Assembly: GCA_018899995.1 (NCBI GenBank)
Contig: JAHIHE010000066.1
Location: 1 to 6,432 of the forward strand
DNA length: 6,432 nt
Source of the DNA: Patescibacteria group bacterium
GTDB taxonomy: Bacteria > Patescibacteriota > Minisyncoccia > JAHIHE01
Reading direction: 5' to 3'
This document shows, in pieces, positions 4,833-6,432 of this stretch (the first letter of the stretch is position 1; each line of letters opens with the position of its first letter). Position numbers and translations under genes: made by a program. The notes beneath the pieces were generated by a model. The model did not search any database. It was not told the DNA's origin and saw only the letters and a program-made list of their open reading frames with translations.

Positions 4833-5843
4833 CTATTTCCCAATTTCTTTCTTATTTCCGCCTGCAGCGGATCCCTGCCTGCGGCAGGCAGGCGCGCAGG
4901 CGGACAATAATTTTTTCACTTTTTCCATGCTTTCCCAGTCGTGAATTGAAACCGCCAGCGCGTTTTTGTTGGCTTTTTTCAATTCCCCGATTTTTTCCTT
5001 TGCGTCTTTTTCGGCGATTAAGTCCGTTTTGGTCAAAAAAACATATTCTGGTTTTTCTTTCAGTTCCGGGCCGTATTTTTCCAGCTCTTGCCTGACAACT
5101 TTGTAATCGCGGACTAAATCCTTGGACTCGCAGGAAACGCAATGAATCAAAACGCTCGTCCTTTTTATGTGCCGCAAAAATTTTATTCCCAAGCCCCTGC
5201 CGCAGGACGCTCCTTCAATCAAGCCCGGAATATCCGCGATAATCAAGCCGTAAAAGTCGCCGAGATTCGGTTCAAGCGTCGTAAAAGGGTAAGCCGCGAC
5301 TTTCGCGTTTGCTTTGGTAAGCTCATTGAGCAAGCTGGATTTGCCCGCGTTGGGCAGGCCGATAAGCCCCACATCGGCGATAAGCCGAAGCTCCAAAATA
5401 AAATTAAATTTTTCTCCTTCTTTTCCTTTTTCGAATTGCGTGGGTGTAACATTGACAGAAGAGCGGAATAGATAATTTCCTTTTCCGCCTTTTCCGCCTT
5501 TCGCGGCCAAAACGCGCTCGCCCGGTTTGACGATTTCAGCATCTTTTCCAGCATCAAGATTGTGAATAACCGTGCCAACCGGAATTTTCAAAACCATGTC
5601 ATTGCCCCTGGCGCCGTCAAGCCGTTTTGTTTTTCCGTTTTCTCCGTCCTCGGCCTCAAAATCCTTTTTGAAGCGAAACTGGCTCAAGGCGTTTAGATTG
5701 GAAACACCTTCCAAATAAACGCTGCCGCCATTGCCGCCGCTTCCGCCTGAAGGCCCCTGGCTGTATTTACTCCGGTCCCACGCCACGATCCCGTTTCCGC
5801 CTTTTCCGGCTGACAATTTAATTTTTACTTCGTCTATTAGCAT
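4833..5843 (-). CDS. obg: Obg-family GTPase (ribosome assembly)
   Basis: Obg is an essential, conserved GTPase that binds the large ribosomal subunit and acts in its late assembly and in stress signalling. The 336-residue product has the glycine-rich Obg fold at about 1-155 (SAGKGGNGIVAWDRSKY, GPSGGSGGNGGSVYL, AAKGGKGGKGN), then the G domain: G1 GLPNAGKSS (162-170), G2 Thr in YPFTT (185-189), G3 DIPGLI (204-209), G4 TKTD (271-274, Thr where NKxD is the textbook form) and G5 near VSIHD (298-302). The stretch GASCGRGLGIKFLRHIKRT matches the Obg-specific region after G3. There is no additional OCT domain. The last part (about residues 314-329, SACAPACRRQGSAAGG) is encoded by a GC-rich nested palindrome, so the natural C-terminus was probably altered by its insertion. 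An AAGG 7 bases before the ATG is the best Shine-Dalgarno in the window. Confidence 0.97.
   Translation of the reverse strand: MLIDEVKIKLSAGKGGNGIVAWDRSKYSQGPSGGSGGNGGSVYLEGVSNLNALSQFRFKKDFEAEDGENGKTKRLDGARGNDMVLKIPVGTVIHNLDAGKDAEIVKPGERVLAAKGGKGGKGNYLFRSSVNVTPTQFEKGKEGEKFNFILELRLIADVGLIGLPNAGKSSLLNELTKANAKVAAYPFTTLEPNLGDFYGLIIADIPGLIEGASCGRGLGIKFLRHIKRTSVLIHCVSCESKDLVRDYKVVRQELEKYGPELKEKPEYVFLTKTDLIAEKDAKEKIGELKKANKNALAVSIHDWESMEKVKKLLSACAPACRRQGSAAGGNKKEIGK
4858..4903. repeat. 46-bp nested GC-rich palindrome inside the 3' end of obg
   Basis: The outer arms CCGCCTGC (4858-4865) and GCAGGCGG (4896-4903) are perfect inverted copies. The inner arms CCTGCCTGC (4874-4882) and GCAGGCAGG (4884-4892) are perfect with one base between them. 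Unpaired joints are 8 bases on the left and 3 on the right. Composition is far richer in G+C than its surroundings. It keeps the obg frame open and encodes an Ala/Cys/Arg/Gly-rich tail. From memory, closely similar CCTGCCTGC/GCAGGCAGG repeats occur many times in Parcubacteria-type genomes, often inside or at the ends of genes; I could not check this here. Confidence 0.88.
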
Positions 5844-5850
5844 AGCTCAA

Positions 5851-5854
5851 CCTT
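5851..5854 (-). promoter_or_regulatory. Shine-Dalgarno sequence of obg
   Basis: AAGG on the minus strand stands 7 bases before the obg ATG (5841-5843), a usual spacing. It supports that start, which also matches the family N-terminus (MLIDEVKIKL). A small palindrome, TTGATT-AA-AATCAA (5865-5878), lies in the leader just upstream. Confidence 0.55.
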
Positions 5855-5952
5855 ATCACAAGATTTGATTAAAATCAATTCATCGCATAAGTCCACTTTG
5901 TGAGAAAATCCGATATTTTAAAATATTTTAAATTTTAAAACAAAGATTTTTA

Positions 5953-5994
5953 AATTCTTGACAAATCTTGCGACCGCAAGAATATTCAAGAATT
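5953..5994. repeat. Palindrome A: nested hairpin with the TCTTGCG core
   Basis: The outer arms AATTCTTGA (5953-5961) and TCAAGAATT (5986-5994) are perfect inverted copies. Symmetrical 4-base unpaired joints follow, then inner arms TCTTGCG (5966-5972) and CGCAAGA (5975-5981) around AC. The 16-bp inner core is the exact reverse complement of the core in palindrome C. Confidence 0.85.
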
Positions 5995-6034
5995 ACAAAA
6001 TATAAACTATAAGTTGCGCAAATCAAAACAGAAG

Positions 6035-6058
6035 TTAATCCCGAGTACTCGGGATTAA
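6035..6058. repeat. Palindrome B: perfect 24-bp palindrome
   Basis: The half-site TTAATCCCGAGT (6035-6046) is followed immediately by its exact reverse complement ACTCGGGATTAA (6047-6058), with no spacer. There is no T tract immediately after it on either strand, so it is not an obvious terminator. The shape would suit a dimeric DNA-binding protein or a repeat element. Confidence 0.85.
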
Positions 6059-6063
6059 AACTC

Positions 6064-6095
6064 CTTACTTTTCTTGCGGTCGCAAGAAAAGTAAG
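6064..6095. repeat. Palindrome C: 15-bp perfect hairpin with the shared core
   Basis: The arms CTTACTTTTCTTGCG (6064-6078) and CGCAAGAAAAGTAAG (6081-6095) are perfect inverted copies separated only by GT. The central 16 bases (TCTTGCGGTCGCAAGA) are the reverse complement of those in palindrome A, about 100 bases away. On the plus strand the stem is followed by a mixed A/T stretch rather than a clean T run. Confidence 0.88.
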
Positions 6096-6151
6096 TTATT
6101 ATAATATTTTAAAATTTTAAACTTGGATAATTGGGATAATCCAAATGAGAT

Positions 6152-6198
6152 TAAAATAAAATACAGGAGCCCCGCTCTCCTTCTGGAGAGCGGGGCTC
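6152..6198 (-). terminator. Strong rho-independent terminator of the SH3-domain gene
   Basis: Perfect 14-base arms (6167-6180, GAGCCCCGCTCTCC; 6185-6198, GGAGAGCGGGGCTC) enclose the loop TTCT. On the minus strand the stem is followed by CTGTATTTTATTTTAA, an interrupted T tract. It starts 47 bases after the stop codon of the SH3-domain gene. The GC-rich stem stands out sharply from its AT-rich surroundings. Confidence 0.82.
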
Positions 6199-6245
6199 GG
6201 AAAATTCTGCGTATATTCTGCGTTGAGTTCCGCGTCAGTTCAGCG

Positions 6246-6432
6246 CTATTGTTTCTTCGCGTAGGCGCCGGAAATCCAGCCAGTGGTTCCGGTTTTGGTC
6301 TTAATCTTATACCAGTTATTCTTTTCTTCAAGAATGGTGAAAGTTTCGTTTCTCGTAACTTTACCAAGAATGCCGCTGGCAGTGGTGTTAGCGGCCCTTA
6401 CTCTCAAAACAGAAGCATTAACCACTTTGACA
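6246..6432 (-). CDS. Bacterial SH3-domain protein, C-terminal end (5' end outside window)
   Basis: Reading the minus strand in from the window edge gives 61 codons then TAG (6246-6248), with the first complete codon at 6429-6431. The translation starts VKVVNASVLRVRAANTTASG and ends NWYKIKTKTGTTGWISGAYA-KKQ. This is a nearly complete SH3b (SH3_3-type) domain: the N-terminal VxxxxLRVRxxxxxxSxILG, a middle NETFTILEE strand, and the diagnostic NWYKI...G..GWISGAY end. Such domains usually form the tail of secreted or surface proteins and bind cell-wall peptides or other ligands. Whether an enzyme domain (for example a peptidase or amidase) precedes it cannot be seen. The gene ends at its own terminator. 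Confidence 0.88.
   Translation of the reverse strand, partial: VKVVNASVLRVRAANTTASGILGKVTRNETFTILEEKNNWYKIKTKTGTTGWISGAYAKKQ

Larger units (their letters stand above)
5844..6151. other. AT-rich intergenic region with palindrome cluster, no gene
   Basis: No open frame here resembles a protein. The stretch holds the obg leader, three hairpin-forming palindromes (5953-5994, 6035-6058, 6064-6095) and two flanking AT-rich blocks of similar text (ATATTTTAAATTTTAAAAC near 5923-5941 and ATATTTTAAAATTTTAAAC near 6104-6122). The obg promoter must lie in or near it, but no clear -35/-10 pair stands out. The best candidate is TTGTCA at 5959-5964 on the minus strand with a poor TTTTAA-type -10. Confidence 0.6.

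Noticed and set aside
4852..5142. Alternative minus-strand frame ending in ACLPQAGIRCRRK
   Set aside because: It is a shifted frame of obg. The tail is simply the nested palindrome read in another frame.
5958..5986. Plus-strand TTGACA followed 17 bases later by AATATT, as a promoter
   Set aside because: The -10 is poor, the site is part of palindrome A, and no plus-strand gene follows; transcription would run into hairpins and the antisense SH3 gene.
6035..6058. Palindrome B as a rho-independent terminator
   Set aside because: There is no loop and no T tract on either side. The SH3 gene already has a strong terminator further upstream at 6167-6198.
6065..6367. 100-codon minus-strand open frame over the SH3 gene end and the terminator
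   Set aside because: It is out of frame with the clear SH3-domain reading, runs straight through the strong terminator stem and palindrome C, and its translation is low-complexity and resembles no family.

Overview
The window looks like a piece of a Candidate Phyla Radiation (Patescibacteria, Parcubacteria-like) genome. This assignment is an inference. It rests on moderate-to-low GC content, short single-copy genes with repeat-filled spacers, mostly no recognisable Shine-Dalgarno sequence, GC-rich nested palindromes of the kind I recall from such genomes, and a MacA/MacB-type export operon with no outer-membrane partner visible. Stop codon use is standard, with no sign of UGA recoding. Every gene I can support lies on the minus strand, so the window reads right to left.

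Right to left: (1) 6246-6432 is the 3' end of a gene whose last 61 residues are a bacterial SH3 domain. It was recovered by reading in from the window edge and is closed by a strong rho-independent terminator (stem 6167-6198). (2) 5844-6166 has no gene. It carries three separate hairpin-forming palindromes, two of which share the same 16-bp core in opposite orientation. (3) 4833-5843 encodes the ribosome-assembly GTPase Obg; its C-terminal tail is encoded by a 46-bp nested palindrome. (4) 4582-4832 is a spacer with a good sigma70-type promoter (4765-4792) followed by a two-armed, mirror-image array of 8-bp units. (5) 4390-4581 encodes a 63-residue single-cluster ferredoxin with Asp in place of the second cluster cysteine, followed by a terminator (4341-4375).

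(6) Immediately beyond that terminator is a near-consensus promoter (TTGACA, 17 bp, TATACT). It drives a three-gene operon: a HlyD/MacA-type membrane-fusion adaptor (2534-4270), a MacB/LolD-type ABC ATPase (1520-2272) and a MacB/FtsX-type permease (140-1378, with an optional upstream start at 1432). A terminator at 97-125 closes the operon. Together the three should form an ATP-driven export complex in the cytoplasmic membrane. The substrate (peptide, lipid, antibiotic or other) cannot be read from the sequence.

The genes are of known families. The least ordinary aspect is the spacers: three separate ones (about 1400-1499, 2314-2531 and 4588-4756) each hold an imperfect, low-complexity inverted repeat built from a different short unit. 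In two cases the repeat runs into the apparent N-terminal extension of the downstream gene. Other points of interest are the palindrome inside obg, the palindrome cluster upstream of obg, the Asp-ligated ferredoxin, and the roughly 190-residue insertion in the adaptor's coiled-coil hairpin.
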